Shown: positions 45,290-55,358, counted from the first letter of the stretch. The stretch is 64,000 nucleotides of DNA from Flavobacterium franklandianum (GCF_007097365.1 NZ_VJZR01000013.1:1-64000); one strand, 5' to 3'. A program made the numbers and translations. Notes: generated by a model not told the origin, from the sequence alone.

Positions 45290-46348
45290 ATGAAAATAAA
45301 ACATATTGTTTACACCCTCCTAATTATTGGTTTCGGGGGATTTATAGCTTATAGAATTACTTCAAACAATAACAAAAATGGCGAATCCAAAGGAAAAGAC
45401 GGAAAAAATAAATCAATAACCGTTAACGGAATTGTTGTAAAAGCCGAAACATTCGACAATAATCTTTCTCTATCCGGGTCAATTGAAGCCAATGAACAAG
45501 TAGAAATTCGCTCTGAAGTTTCTGGAATTGTTGAAAGTATTAATTTTCAAGAAGGAAGCAATATAAGTAAAGGACAGCTCCTTTTTAAAGTAAATGATAT
45601 CGAATTAAGAGCACAATTGGCTCAAGCCAAAACCAAACAAGGATTGGCATCCGAAAACGAAAGAAGAGCGAAACTATTATTGGCAAAAGAAGCCATCAGT
45701 CAAGAAGAGTATGATGTGGCCAGAGCCAACTTCAAATTGGCACAATCCCAAGTAAAATTAATTGATGCACAAATTGCAAAAACTTCAGTTAGAGCACCCT
45801 TTTCGGGAAAGATTGGATTGCGCTCCATTTCGCCCGGAACCTACATCACTCCTAGCCTTTTGGTAGCCAAATTAGTTAACATCAGCAAATTAAAAATCAC
45901 TTTTTCTATTCCTGAAAAATATGCCAATCAGGTAAAATCCAATTCCAATTTAAGTTTCACGGTATCTGGATCAACCGAAAAATATCAGGCCAAAGTGTAT
46001 GCCATAGAACCCGAAGTGGCCGTTGCCACCAGAACTTTACAAGTGCGTGCCCTTGCCGAAAATAAAGATGGAAAATTATTGCCCGGAACTTTTGCCAATG
46101 TTCAATTGCCTTTGGATATCATTAAAGATGCCATAGTTATTCCAACTGAAGCTATTGTTCCAGTACAAGACGGGAAAAAAGTTTTTATTTCGAATATGGG
46201 AAAAGCCAAAGAAGTTATGGTCGAAACTACTACCAGAACTGATGCTTCCATCTTGGTGCTTTCTGGTCTAAAAGTGGGAGATACAGTTTTAACCAGCGGC
46301 GTTATGTCGTTAAAAGAAGACAGTCCCGTAAAAGTGAAAGTCAAATAA
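45290..46348 (+). CDS. RND efflux periplasmic adaptor subunit (AcrA/MexE-like)
   Basis: 352 residues with an N-terminal membrane anchor (about 6-23), a lysine/glycine-rich linker, barrel-sandwich half VSGIVESINFQEGSNISKGQLLFKVND near 82-108, a short coiled-coil hairpin (110-155), the second half TSVRAPFSGKIGLRSISPGTYITPSLLVAKL, a beta-barrel and a membrane-proximal domain. It begins the operon and is followed by the HAE-type permease after 61 bases of self-complementary spacer. Confidence 0.92.
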   Translation: MKIKHIVYTLLIIGFGGFIAYRITSNNNKNGESKGKDGKNKSITVNGIVVKAETFDNNLSLSGSIEANEQVEIRSEVSGIVESINFQEGSNISKGQLLFKVNDIELRAQLAQAKTKQGLASENERRAKLLLAKEAISQEEYDVARANFKLAQSQVKLIDAQIAKTSVRAPFSGKIGLRSISPGTYITPSLLVAKLVNISKLKITFSIPEKYANQVKSNSNLSFTVSGSTEKYQAKVYAIEPEVAVATRTLQVRALAENKDGKLLPGTFANVQLPLDIIKDAIVIPTEAIVPVQDGKKVFISNMGKAKEVMVETTTRTDASILVLSGLKVGDTVLTSGVMSLKEDSPVKVKVK

Positions 46349-46351
46349 TTT

Positions 46352-46409
46352 AGAATTTAGATTCCAATTCTTAAATCGTATATCCAATATCATAAATCGC
46401 ATATCCTAA
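46352..46409. repeat. Low-complexity intercistronic spacer
   Basis: Built of variations on 'TTAAATCGTATATCC-AATATCATAAATCGCATATCC'; it resembles in style the degenerate spacers at 5229-5315 and 20754-20808 and separates the adaptor and permease genes. Confidence 0.45.
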
Positions 46410-49400
46410 ATGAGTTTATCAACAACAAGCATAAGAAGACCCGTATTTACCATTGTCATCAATTTATTAATTGTGTTATTTGGAATTATAGGCTACACCT
46501 TTCTTGGTGTCAGGGAATTTCCATCAATTGATCCCGCGCAAGTTTCCATTCGTACCAATTACACGGGAGCCAATTCTGATATTATTGAGTCCCAAATTAC
46601 GGAACCGCTGGAAAAAGCCATCAATTCGATCGATGGAATTCGGAATGTAACTTCTTCAAGTACTCAGGGAAGTAGCAACATAACCATCGAATTCAACCTG
46701 AATAAAAACTTGGAAGAAGCGGCAAATGATGTACGCGACAAGGTTTCCCAAGCCATCCGAAGTTTACCCCAAGATATTGATGCGCCGCCAGTAGTTTCAA
46801 AGGCTGATGCCAATGGAGATGCCATTATTTCGATGACAGTCCAAAGCGATTCCAGAAACCCATTGGAATTGAGCGATTATGCCGAAAATGTGATTTCACA
46901 ACGACTGGAAACCATTCCCGGCGTAAGTGGCGTGCAAATTTGGGGGCAAAAAAGATATGCAATGCGTTTGTGGATTGACCCTGTAAAATTAGCTTCATAC
47001 GGCTGTACCGTTGCAGAAGTCAGGAATGCTTTAAACAAACAAAATGTAGAGTTACCTTCAGGTAAAATTACTGGAGCCAATACGGAACTTACCGTAAAAA
47101 CAGTTGGAAACCTCTCTACTCCTGAAGAATTCAACAACATAATCATACGTACTGATGGAGAAAAAATAGTCCGTTTTAGCGATATTGGTTCCGCCATTTT
47201 AGGGCCTGAAAATCTGGAAACTAAAATGACGCAGTCTGGAATGCCATTGGTAGGTGTTGCCATTGTACCACTTCCTGGAGCCAATTATTTGGATATTGCA
47301 AATGAATTTTATAAAGAATTTGAAAAATTAAAAAGGGATTTACCCAAAGATATTAATATAAATATTGCATTAGACACCACCTATTTTGTTAAAAAATCAG
47401 TTATTGAAGTTGCCGAAACACTAGGGATTTCAATCCTTCTGGTAATTTTGATAATCTTCTTGTTTTTTAGGGATTGGGCCATAGCTTTTAGACCATTAAT
47501 TGACATTCCTGTTTCGTTGATTGCCACCTTCTTTATTATGTGGCTGTTCGGCTTTTCTATAAACGTATTGACATTACTCGCCATTGTTCTGGCGACTGGT
47601 CTGGTAGTCGACGATGGAATTGTGGTTACCGAAAATATTTTTAAGAAAGTCGAAGAAGGAATGACGCCTATTGAAGCCGCCATCAAAGGCTCAAACGAAA
47701 TATTTTTTGCCGTAATATCCATTTCCATAACCTTGGCAGCGGTATTTCTTCCGGTGATATTCCTCGATGGATTTGTTGGTAGATTGTTTAGGGAATTTGG
47801 CGTCGTCATTGGGGCAGCGGTATTAATTTCGGCATTTGTTTCGCTTACGCTTACGCCAATGTTGAATGCTTATTTGATGAAAAGTGGCGAACAGAAAAAA
47901 TCAAAATTCTACATCCAAACAGAACCATATTTTGTAAAATTAAACAAAGGTTACGCCAGTTCATTGGAACGTTTTATGAAGAAAAAATGGTTGAGCTTCC
48001 CTATACTAATTGTATGTTTTGGCTTGATTTATGTCTTTTTTAATCTATTGCAAAAAGAAACTGCACCTTATGACGACAGAAGTGCTTTAACATTAAGAAT
48101 GAATACTGCCGAAGGCTCGACTTACGAATACACGGAGCGATTTATGCAGGAAATTTCAAAATTGGTCGATGATTCTATTCCAGAGAAGAAAGTGGCGTTG
48201 GTGATTACGGCTCCCGGATTTTCGGCTTCTTCGGTAAACAATGGATTCATCAGAATTGCTTTAAAAGAACCAGAAGAAAGAAAACTTTCCCAAAAAGAGA
48301 TAGCCGAAAAACTAACCAAATTGACAAACCAATATTCAGAAGCCAAAATATCGGTGATGGAGCAACCAACGATTGCAGTAAACAGACGTGGCGGTTTACC
48401 CATTCAGTATATTATTCAAGCTCCAAACTTTGAAAAATTGCGAGAAAAAATTCCACTCTTTATGGATGAAGCATCGAAAAATGAAACTTTTTCGACAACT
48501 GATGTCAACCTGAAATTCAACAAGCCGGAAATAAATGTAACCATCGATCGCGAAAAAGCGGAGAGCTTGGGAATCTCCGTAATTGACATTGCCCAAACCC
48601 TTCAGCTTTCCTTGAGCGGGCAGCGCTTTGGTTATTTTATGAGAAACGGAAAACAATACCAAGTCATTGGACAATTCGAACAAAAAGACCGTTCAAAACC
48701 AATGGATTTAACGGCGATGTTTGTCAAAAACAACAAAGGCGAATTAATCCAAATGGATAATGTGGTGACCATTGAAGAAAAAAGCAATCCGCCACAATTG
48801 TATCACAACAACCGCTATATGTCGGCAACCGTCTCGGCTGGTCTTGCTCCGGGCAAAAGTATCAACGACGGAATTGACGCAATGAACGAAATAAAAGCCA
48901 AAGTCTTAGACGATACTTTTACTACTGATTTGGGTGGAGAATCTAGAGATTTTGTAGAAAGTAGTTCGAATACTTCCTTTGCTTTTGGATTGGCTTTGCT
49001 ATTGATATTTTTGATTTTGGCGGCACAATTCGAAAGTTTTATCGATCCATTTATCATCATTTTGACAGTGCCAATGGCGGTTGCAGGAGCTTTGTTTTCC
49101 CTGTGGTTGTTTGACCAAACTTGGAATATTTTTAGCCAAATTGGAACCGTAATGCTTATTGGTTTGGTAACCAAAAACGGTATTTTGATTGTGGAATTTG
49201 CCAATCAATTGCGAGAGCAAGGAAAACCAAAATTAGAAGCCATTCTGGAAGCCTCAGAAGCACGACTTCGACCAATATTAATGACAAGTTTGGCGATTTC
49301 GTTGGGTGCATTACCCATTGCAATGTCACTTGGAGCAGCTTCAACCAGCAGAATGGGGATGGGAGTTGTCATCGTTGGAGGAACAATTTTCTCTTTAGTT

Positions 49401-49505
49401 TTAACCCTTTTTGTAATTCCTGCCTTGTATCTTTTATGGTCGAAAGCTAGAAAACATTATCCCGAATTTGATCATATCAAGGAATATGAAAAAGATATAG
49501 ATTAA
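46410..49505 (+). CDS. RND efflux permease, hydrophobe/amphiphile (AcrB) family
   Basis: 1031 residues, twelve membrane segments with two large periplasmic loops. The proton-relay motif LATGLVVDDGIVVTENIFKKVEEG near 398-421 has the paired Asp of drug-type RND pumps, unlike the DFG motif of the metal pump near 11-15 kb. The C-terminal GLVTKNGILIVEFANQLREQG contains the relay Lys. It exports drugs, detergents or lipids; substrate not predictable. With its adaptor and TolC-like channel it makes a complete tripartite system. Confidence 0.94.
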   Translation: MSLSTTSIRRPVFTIVINLLIVLFGIIGYTFLGVREFPSIDPAQVSIRTNYTGANSDIIESQITEPLEKAINSIDGIRNVTSSSTQGSSNITIEFNLNKNLEEAANDVRDKVSQAIRSLPQDIDAPPVVSKADANGDAIISMTVQSDSRNPLELSDYAENVISQRLETIPGVSGVQIWGQKRYAMRLWIDPVKLASYGCTVAEVRNALNKQNVELPSGKITGANTELTVKTVGNLSTPEEFNNIIIRTDGEKIVRFSDIGSAILGPENLETKMTQSGMPLVGVAIVPLPGANYLDIANEFYKEFEKLKRDLPKDININIALDTTYFVKKSVIEVAETLGISILLVILIIFLFFRDWAIAFRPLIDIPVSLIATFFIMWLFGFSINVLTLLAIVLATGLVVDDGIVVTENIFKKVEEGMTPIEAAIKGSNEIFFAVISISITLAAVFLPVIFLDGFVGRLFREFGVVIGAAVLISAFVSLTLTPMLNAYLMKSGEQKKSKFYIQTEPYFVKLNKGYASSLERFMKKKWLSFPILIVCFGLIYVFFNLLQKETAPYDDRSALTLRMNTAEGSTYEYTERFMQEISKLVDDSIPEKKVALVITAPGFSASSVNNGFIRIALKEPEERKLSQKEIAEKLTKLTNQYSEAKISVMEQPTIAVNRRGGLPIQYIIQAPNFEKLREKIPLFMDEASKNETFSTTDVNLKFNKPEINVTIDREKAESLGISVIDIAQTLQLSLSGQRFGYFMRNGKQYQVIGQFEQKDRSKPMDLTAMFVKNNKGELIQMDNVVTIEEKSNPPQLYHNNRYMSATVSAGLAPGKSINDGIDAMNEIKAKVLDDTFTTDLGGESRDFVESSSNTSFAFGLALLLIFLILAAQFESFIDPFIIILTVPMAVAGALFSLWLFDQTWNIFSQIGTVMLIGLVTKNGILIVEFANQLREQGKPKLEAILEASEARLRPILMTSLAISLGALPIAMSLGAASTSRMGMGVVIVGGTIFSLVLTLFVIPALYLLWSKARKHYPEFDHIKEYEKDID

Positions 49506-49519
49506 TTTATTAGCCAAGA

Positions 49520-49550
49520 TTCACGAATTTGATTTTCTATAATTCGTGAA
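49520..49550 (+). other. Intercistronic hairpin
   Basis: TTCACGAATT / AATTCGTGAA, perfect 10-bp arms around an 11-base loop, between the permease and TolC genes. No strong T run follows, so it may be a processing or attenuation stem and not a full terminator. Confidence 0.6.
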
Positions 49551-49574
49551 AGTTTGACAAAAGAAAAACAAAAT

Positions 49575-50885
49575 ATGAATACTAAAATTCTATTCCGCAG
49601 TGTACTACTTTTCTTCTTTTGCATTGTAAAAATGAATGCTCAAGAAGTTTTGACTATCGAAAATGCCTTAAAAATAGCCTTGGAAAATAATTTTGAAATA
49701 AAATTGGCTTCTAATAACTTGGCAATCAACAAAACCAATGTAACTGTCGGTAATGCCGGAATGTTACCCAAATTAACGGCCACCTTGGTCGATGCTAACA
49801 GCATTCAAAACAGTTCTCAAACCAGACAGGACGGAACGATTACGGCCTTGGATAATGCAAAAAACAACAGTTTGAACTATGGTGTTGGACTGAATTGGAC
49901 GGTTTTTGATGGTTTCAAAATGTTTGCAAAATTAGATCAATTAAAAGAATTGCAAAAATTTGGTGAAGCCCAATTAAAACATACCATAATTCTTAAAATA
50001 AGTACTGTGAATGCGGTATATTTTGATTTGGTTCAACAACAACAGCAATTGGCCGCATTGGATACCACTATTGTGATTTCGACCCAACGTTTGACATTGG
50101 CACAAAATCGGTTTAACATTGGTAAAGCTTCCAAACTGGAAGTCTTGAATGCCCAAGTAGATTTAAATACCGACAAAGTAACGCTGTTGCGACAAAAAGA
50201 ATCCTACGCCAACCGAAAAATTGCCCTAAACCAAATTCTAGCAAGAGACCCCAAAGTCGATTTTAAGGTAGTCGATGAAGTTACGGTTGATGATAAATTA
50301 GTATTGGCAGAACTGATGGCTTTGGCAGAAAAGCAAAACCCACAATTGGAATCCGAAATCATCAATAAGAGAGTTTCCGAATTGCAATTAAAACAAATTA
50401 AAGGCGAACGTTATCCCACTTTAAATTTGACTTCAGGTTATAATTTTTTCGAAAGCCAATCTAGTTTGGGTTTTACCTCAGAATCTTCGGCTCGCGGACT
50501 GAATTATGGGTTTAGAGCTTCTTTGAATGTTTTTGATGGTTTCGCCCAAAATCGTAATGAGAAAATTGCCAAAATTCAAATAGAAAATTCTAAAATTGCT
50601 ATCGAACAACAAAGCCTTTTACTGAATTCTGAATTATCCACTGCTTTTCAAACCTATTTAACCAATTTGGAACTAATAGATTTAGAACAAATTAATGAAA
50701 CCATAGCCAAACAAAATCTTAGAATCACGGTGGACAAATTCCGAATTGGAACCATTACTACATTAGAATTTAGAACAGCACAATTGAATTATATCAATGC
50801 CAAAGTGCGTTATAGCAATGCCCAATTTCAGGCAAAATTATCTGAAATTGCCTTAAAAGAATTAGCTGGTAATATGAGTTTTTAG
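49575..50885 (+). CDS. TolC-family outer membrane efflux channel
   Basis: 436 residues with a signal peptide (KILFRSVLLFFFCIVKMNAQ) and two internally similar halves of long helices and beta-hairpins (LTIENALKIALENNFEIKLASNNLAI and AELMALAEKQNPQLESEI), typical of TolC/OEP. I start at the ATG at 49575; a TTG at 49554 lies next to the hairpin and precedes the signal peptide by seven residues. It completes the RND system encoded directly upstream. Confidence 0.92.
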   Translation: MNTKILFRSVLLFFFCIVKMNAQEVLTIENALKIALENNFEIKLASNNLAINKTNVTVGNAGMLPKLTATLVDANSIQNSSQTRQDGTITALDNAKNNSLNYGVGLNWTVFDGFKMFAKLDQLKELQKFGEAQLKHTIILKISTVNAVYFDLVQQQQQLAALDTTIVISTQRLTLAQNRFNIGKASKLEVLNAQVDLNTDKVTLLRQKESYANRKIALNQILARDPKVDFKVVDEVTVDDKLVLAELMALAEKQNPQLESEIINKRVSELQLKQIKGERYPTLNLTSGYNFFESQSSLGFTSESSARGLNYGFRASLNVFDGFAQNRNEKIAKIQIENSKIAIEQQSLLLNSELSTAFQTYLTNLELIDLEQINETIAKQNLRITVDKFRIGTITTLEFRTAQLNYINAKVRYSNAQFQAKLSEIALKELAGNMSF

Positions 50886-50912
50886 TTTATTTTTGTCCAA
50901 AAAAAATAGCCT

Positions 50913-51776
50913 ATGACCTCTTATAACCCAAAAGAATGGTTTAGTTTTATATTTCAGGTTAGCAAAGCTGATACAATTCGAAAGTTATTTCCAATGATGA
51001 TTTTTATTGGAATATATTCTGGAGCAATTGGTTATTTAGAAATCGTTTATTGGGATTTACCCAAAGACAGCTACGTCAAAAATATCTCTGTAATGCACAG
51101 TATGTTGGGATTCGTGATTTCATTATTATTGGCCTACCGAACCAATACAGCTTATGATCGCTGGTGGGAAGGACGAAGACTATGGGGAGGATTGGTCAAC
51201 AGCAGCCGGAATTTAGCCATTAAATTATCCGTTATTTTAAAAGACGAAAGTGATCGTACCTATTTTAGGAAGATAATTCCAGGTTATGCCTCCATCTTGC
51301 AGAAACATTTGACTGATAGCGATACAGCTAAACAATTGTTTGACGATGTAGATTTGGAAATCGACCACCACAAACACAGGCCGAACCAAGTGGCCAAAAT
51401 GCTCTTTCACAAAGTGAATGATTTGTATGTTTCCAAAAAAATTACCGGCGACCAACTTATCATTATCAATGCCGAATTACAATCCTTTACTGATATTTGT
51501 GGTGCTTGCGAACGAATCAAAAACACACCTATTCCCTACTCTTACAGTGCTTTTATTAAAAAATTTATTTTTATTTATGTACTGACTTTACCTTTTGCCT
51601 ATGTGTTTATTTTGGGCTATTTCGTGATCCCAGTAGTTGTTTTTATCTTCTATGTATTGGCTAGTTTAGAATTAATTGCCGAGGAAATCGAAGACCCATT
51701 TGGTACAGATGACAACGATTTGCCAACCAAAAAAATCGCAGAAAACATCAAAAAACACATTGAGGAATTGATTTAA
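50913..51776 (+). CDS. Bestrophin-like ion channel (UPF0187)
   Basis: 287 residues with four membrane segments. The family stretch AYRTNTAYDRWWEGRRLWGGLVNSSRNLA near 70-98 and the acidic DDLPT-type C-terminal segment (EEIEDPFGTDDNDLPTKKIAENI) match bacterial bestrophins, which form pentameric cation or anion channels. It lies 27 bases behind the TolC-like gene in the same direction, so it is probably transcribed with the efflux genes, although a functional tie is not obvious. Confidence 0.88.
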   Translation: MTSYNPKEWFSFIFQVSKADTIRKLFPMMIFIGIYSGAIGYLEIVYWDLPKDSYVKNISVMHSMLGFVISLLLAYRTNTAYDRWWEGRRLWGGLVNSSRNLAIKLSVILKDESDRTYFRKIIPGYASILQKHLTDSDTAKQLFDDVDLEIDHHKHRPNQVAKMLFHKVNDLYVSKKITGDQLIIINAELQSFTDICGACERIKNTPIPYSYSAFIKKFIFIYVLTLPFAYVFILGYFVIPVVVFIFYVLASLELIAEEIEDPFGTDDNDLPTKKIAENIKKHIEELI

Positions 51777-51856
51777 TTTTTCTTGTCGCAATTATGCTTG
51801 AAATTGAACAAATTCTTATTTTGAATAAGCAAATTCTATTCAAAAAACCAAATAAA

Positions 51857-51891
51857 TTGTTTTCTACTCCAAACTGCAATCCTTATATTTG
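51857..51891 (+). promoter_or_regulatory. pheT promoter
   Basis: TATATTTG at 51884-51891 is an exact -7 element and TTG at 51857-51859 is a -33 candidate with a 24-base spacer. It lies 21 bases before the pheT start codon. Confidence 0.65.
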
Positions 51892-51912
51892 CATTCTCAT
51901 TAAAATTCTCAA

Positions 51913-54333
51913 ATGAAAATATCTTACAACTGGTTAAAACAATTCATCAAAATAGATTGGAAGTCCGAAGAAATTGCCGCTTTATTGACTGATTTAGGTC
52001 TTGAAGTAGAAATGGTCGATAAATATGAATCGGTTAAAGGCGGTTTAGAAGGCATTGTTGTTGGCCATGTTCTTACTTGTGTTCAACATCCTGATGCTGA
52101 TAGATTGAAAGTTACGACAGTGGACTTAGGCGATGGCGTTCCTGTCCAAATTGTTTGTGGCGCTCCCAATGTTGCTGTGGGGCAAAAAGTGCCCGTTGCC
52201 ACTATTGGAACCACATTATACGACAAAGAAGGCGTTTCTTTTCAAATCAAAAAAGGAAAAATTCGCGGACAAGAAAGTCACGGAATGATTTGTGCCGAAG
52301 ACGAATTAGGACTTGGAGAAGGTCACGATGGAATTATGATTCTGGACGAAGCATTAAAACCTGGAACATCGGCTGCTAGTGTTTTCAAGATTGAAAGTGA
52401 CGAAGTTTTCGAAATTGGACTCACACCTAATCGTGCAGACGCAATGAGTCACTTGGGAACAGCACGTGATTTAAGAGCTGGATTATCCCAAACTGGTGTT
52501 AATGTCAAATTCATTACACCGTCGGTGAGTAATTTTAGAGTCGACAAAAGAATCCTGAAAATTGATGTCAGCGTCGAAAAACCATTGTTGGCTCCAAGAT
52601 ACTGCGGAGTTACTATTTCTGGAATAACTATAAAACCATCACCAGCTTGGTTGCAAAACCGTTTAAAAGCCATTGGAATCAATCCAAAAAACAATATTGT
52701 CGATGTTACCAATTACGTTTTACACGAATTAGGTCAACCGCTTCACGCTTTTGACGCTTCAAAAATCAATGGAAAAATAATTGTAAAAACGCTGGCTTCG
52801 GGAACAAAATTTACAACGCTTGATGATGTAGAAAGAAGTTTGCACGAAGAAGATTTAATGATTTGTGACGAAAGCGGTCCTTTGTGTATCGCTGGAGTTT
52901 TTGGCGGAAAAAGTTCGGGCGTTTCTGAAACTACCACTGCCATCTTCCTCGAAAGTGCCTATTTTAATCCAATAAGCATTCGGAAAAGTGCCAAAAGACA
53001 TCAATTAAATACAGATGCTTCCTTTAGATTTGAAAGAGGAATTGATCCAACTATTACGGAATACGCTTTGAAACGCGCGGCTTTGTTGATTCAGGAAGTG
53101 GCTGGTGGCGAAATCACCTCCGATATTGTCGATGTGTATCCAAAGAAAATTGAAGACTTTCCTGTGGTTTTGAATTTCAATAATGTGAAGAAAATTATTG
53201 GTCAGGAATTGCCAAAGGAAATCATTAAAAATATTTTGGCTTCCTTAGAAATCAAAATTAACAGTGTTTCTGATGCAGGATTAGGATTGGTTATTCCGGC
53301 CTATCGCGTCGATGTACAAAGAGAAATTGATGTTATCGAAGAAATCCTCAGAGTGTATGGATACAACAACATCAAATTTTCAGAAAAACTGAATGCCACG
53401 GTTTCTATTGCGCCAAGAACCGAAGATTATAAAGTGCAAAATGTAATAGCCAATCAATTGAATTCACAAGGGTTCAATGAAATGATGGCCAATTCATTGA
53501 CAACCGCTTCTTACGTTCAATTGTCGGAAATGTTGAAAGAAGAACACAATGTAACCATTTTGAATCCATTAAGCAGTGATTTGGCAGCAATGCGTCAATC
53601 CTTGTTATTCTCGGGGCTCGAAGCTTTATCGTATAATATCAACCGTAGAAATTCGGATTTGAAATTCTTTGAATTCGGAAAATCCTATCATAAATTCGAA
53701 TCCGGTTACGAAGAACACAAACATTTGACGATGTTCATCACCGGAAATAGAAATCAAGAAAGTTGGACGAATACACAAAAACCAACCGATTTTTTCTTAT
53801 TCAAAGGCTATGTGAATGCCGTTTTGGAACGATTGGGAATTAAAAAAACACAAAATCTACCAATGACTTCGGATGTTTTTTCAGAAGGAATTGCTATCGG
53901 ATTCGGAAATGATGTTTTGGTAGAATATGGTGTGGTAAAAAAATCAATCCTGAAACATTTTGATATCAAACAAGAAGTTTTATTTGCCGATTTCAATTGG
54001 GCTTTGATTTTGAAACTACTTTCGAATAAAATTAAGTACACCGAAATTCCTAAATATCCCGAAGTTCGCAGAGATTTGTCTTTGTTATTAGATGAAAACG
54101 TTTCTTTCGACACTATTTACAATCTGGCCAGACAAACGGAAAAATCATTGTTGAAAGACATCAATTTATTTGATGTGTACCAAGGCAAAAATCTTCCGGA
54201 AGGCAAGAAATCGTACGCGGTAAGTTTCACCATTCAAGACAATACAAAAACCCTGACCGATGTTCAAATTGACAAAATTATGAACAAATTACAAAAGAAT
54301 TTCGAAACCGAATTGGGTGCTAGTTTGAGGTAA
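51913..54333 (+). CDS. pheT: Phenylalanine-tRNA ligase beta subunit
   Basis: 806 residues in the full-length bacterial form: N-terminal tRNA-binding OB domain (GIVVGHVLTCVQHPDADRLKVTTVDLG near 46-72), B3/4 editing domain (about 210-380), B5, core catalytic-like fold (EILRVYGYNNIKF near 477) and the C-terminal anticodon-binding FDX-ACB domain (KYPEVRRDLSLLLDENVSFDTI). pheS is not in this window. It is monocistronic, with its own promoter and terminator. Confidence 0.96.
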   Translation: MKISYNWLKQFIKIDWKSEEIAALLTDLGLEVEMVDKYESVKGGLEGIVVGHVLTCVQHPDADRLKVTTVDLGDGVPVQIVCGAPNVAVGQKVPVATIGTTLYDKEGVSFQIKKGKIRGQESHGMICAEDELGLGEGHDGIMILDEALKPGTSAASVFKIESDEVFEIGLTPNRADAMSHLGTARDLRAGLSQTGVNVKFITPSVSNFRVDKRILKIDVSVEKPLLAPRYCGVTISGITIKPSPAWLQNRLKAIGINPKNNIVDVTNYVLHELGQPLHAFDASKINGKIIVKTLASGTKFTTLDDVERSLHEEDLMICDESGPLCIAGVFGGKSSGVSETTTAIFLESAYFNPISIRKSAKRHQLNTDASFRFERGIDPTITEYALKRAALLIQEVAGGEITSDIVDVYPKKIEDFPVVLNFNNVKKIIGQELPKEIIKNILASLEIKINSVSDAGLGLVIPAYRVDVQREIDVIEEILRVYGYNNIKFSEKLNATVSIAPRTEDYKVQNVIANQLNSQGFNEMMANSLTTASYVQLSEMLKEEHNVTILNPLSSDLAAMRQSLLFSGLEALSYNINRRNSDLKFFEFGKSYHKFESGYEEHKHLTMFITGNRNQESWTNTQKPTDFFLFKGYVNAVLERLGIKKTQNLPMTSDVFSEGIAIGFGNDVLVEYGVVKKSILKHFDIKQEVLFADFNWALILKLLSNKIKYTEIPKYPEVRRDLSLLLDENVSFDTIYNLARQTEKSLLKDINLFDVYQGKNLPEGKKSYAVSFTIQDNTKTLTDVQIDKIMNKLQKNFETELGASLR

Positions 54334-54403
54334 CTTTTATGTAAACATATAAGGCAAATAAAGTCATTTAAGTCCGACTATTAAATCTCTATAAAATGTA
54401 AAT

Positions 54404-54436
54404 TGCCAATCCTGATTATAGGGTTGGCATTTTTAT
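54404..54436 (+). terminator. Terminator of pheT
   Basis: TGCCAATCC / GGGTTGGCA stem (one wobble position) with an eight-base loop followed by TTTTTATTT, 70 bases behind pheT. Confidence 0.82.
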
Positions 54437-54590
54437 TTAAAAATATATCTTCTCTTTTTTTCTACTAAATTATGAATTGGATTCCTAATGTGGATATAAT
54501 AATCAACCCTAGAGATAAACTAAAGAAGTATTGATTCTTTAAAAAAAAATTTCCACAATCAAAAAATCTGTAAAAATCTGAGGCAAAAAA
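54437..54590. other. AT-rich spacer without recognised features
   Basis: Part of the 313-base gap between pheT and the toxin-antitoxin pair. Apart from the two terminator stems at its borders I see no coding sequence or repeat here. Confidence 0.4.
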
Positions 54591-54614
54591 AAAGTCCCGA
54601 AGAATCGGGACTTT
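54591..54614 (-). terminator. Terminator of the toxin-antitoxin pair
   Basis: AAAGTCCCGA / TCGGGACTTT perfect 10-bp stem with an AGAA loop and an A run on its left, which is a T run on the minus strand. It follows the toxin gene by 32 bases. Confidence 0.88.
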
Positions 54615-54646
54615 CTTATTCTAATAATTAAATTATTATTTACAAA

Positions 54647-54946
54647 TCATCTCTCATACCAAATTTCTGAATTTCTTGACGTATGATACACTCCTTTTAC
54701 TACAATACGATTTGTGTTTTCTTGAATTTCAAAATGAATGCCAAATGGAAATCGCTTGGTATAGGCAATTCTTGTATTTTTATATTTAATTTCAAAAAGT
54801 AAAGTATTCTGTAAAATAGTTTTAAACTCGTGTTTTACAGAAGCTACAAATTCTTTTCCAAGTCCTTTTACTCTTGAATTGTAAAAGTCGTTTGTTTCCT
54901 TTATGTCTTCATAAACTAAAGGCAAATAAATAATTTCATACTTCAT
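54647..54946 (-). CDS. RelE/ParE-superfamily toxin
   Basis: 99 residues. The ParE-like order is visible: IIYLPLVYEDIKETNDFYNSRVKGLGKEFVASVKHEF helical hairpin, then the beta-sheet YKNTRIAYTKRFPFGIHFEIQENTNRIVVKGVYHTSRNSEIW. RxxxxxxFPF followed by VxGVxHxxR is typical of ParE/RelE toxins that inhibit gyrase or cut messenger on the ribosome; which one cannot be decided. It overlaps its antitoxin stop codon by one base, a usual coupling. Confidence 0.85.
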   Translation of the reverse strand: MKYEIIYLPLVYEDIKETNDFYNSRVKGLGKEFVASVKHEFKTILQNTLLFEIKYKNTRIAYTKRFPFGIHFEIQENTNRIVVKGVYHTSRNSEIWYER

Positions 54947-55176
54947 TACAAAGCATCCAGTTTCTTCATAAAATCCTCATTCAAAATCGCAATTTCAGGA
55001 TTTTGCAAATAGTCGTTGTAACGACGTTCTGATTCTTCTTGTTGCCATTGCGGAATATCATCCTCTGGATCAGAAGGCAAAATGATGACTTCTACTCTTT
55101 TTGCAGTAAAATCTTTTGGAAGCACAACGGTAAACGTATGATTTTCAATATCAATAATTTGTTTTATAGCTTTCAT
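54946..55176 (-). CDS. Antitoxin-like partner protein
   Basis: 76 residues from the ATG at 55176; an earlier start at 55209 lies in the promoter region. The N-terminal part IIDIENHTFTVVLPKDFTAKRVEVIILPSD resembles small antitoxin-associated (DUF2281-like) N-termini, and the acidic C-terminus WQQEESERRYNDYLQNPEIAILNEDFMKKL is typical of the toxin-wrapping tail. First gene of the pair, with a TACTTTTG box immediately upstream, so it probably represses its own operon. Confidence 0.78.
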   Translation of the reverse strand: MKAIKQIIDIENHTFTVVLPKDFTAKRVEVIILPSDPEDDIPQWQQEESERRYNDYLQNPEIAILNEDFMKKLDAL

Positions 55177-55192
55177 ATTATCTGATTTTAAA

Positions 55193-55200
55193 CAAAAGTA
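55193..55200 (-). promoter_or_regulatory. Promoter -7 element of the toxin-antitoxin pair
   Basis: Minus-strand TACTTTTG, an exact TAnnTTTG match 16 bases before the antitoxin start at 55176; a TTG about 22 bases further upstream could be the -33 box. Confidence 0.65.
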
Positions 55201-55310
55201 CAAAAACAAATAGAAATAATAACAACAAAAACTAAAGGTAAAACTATCAAAATAAAATCCGTGACCCGAGCGCAGCGAACTGGCGAAGTGAAATCTGTGG
55301 CCAAAAAAAA

Positions 55311-55334
55311 AGTCCCACGCTTTAGCGTGGGACT
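55311..55334 (-). terminator. Terminator of rpsA
   Basis: AGTCCCACGC / GCGTGGGACT perfect 10-bp stem with a 4-base loop, followed on the minus strand by a run of T, 24 bases behind the rpsA stop. Confidence 0.9.
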
Positions 55335-55358
55335 CTCTATATCAAAACAATTAAAAGA

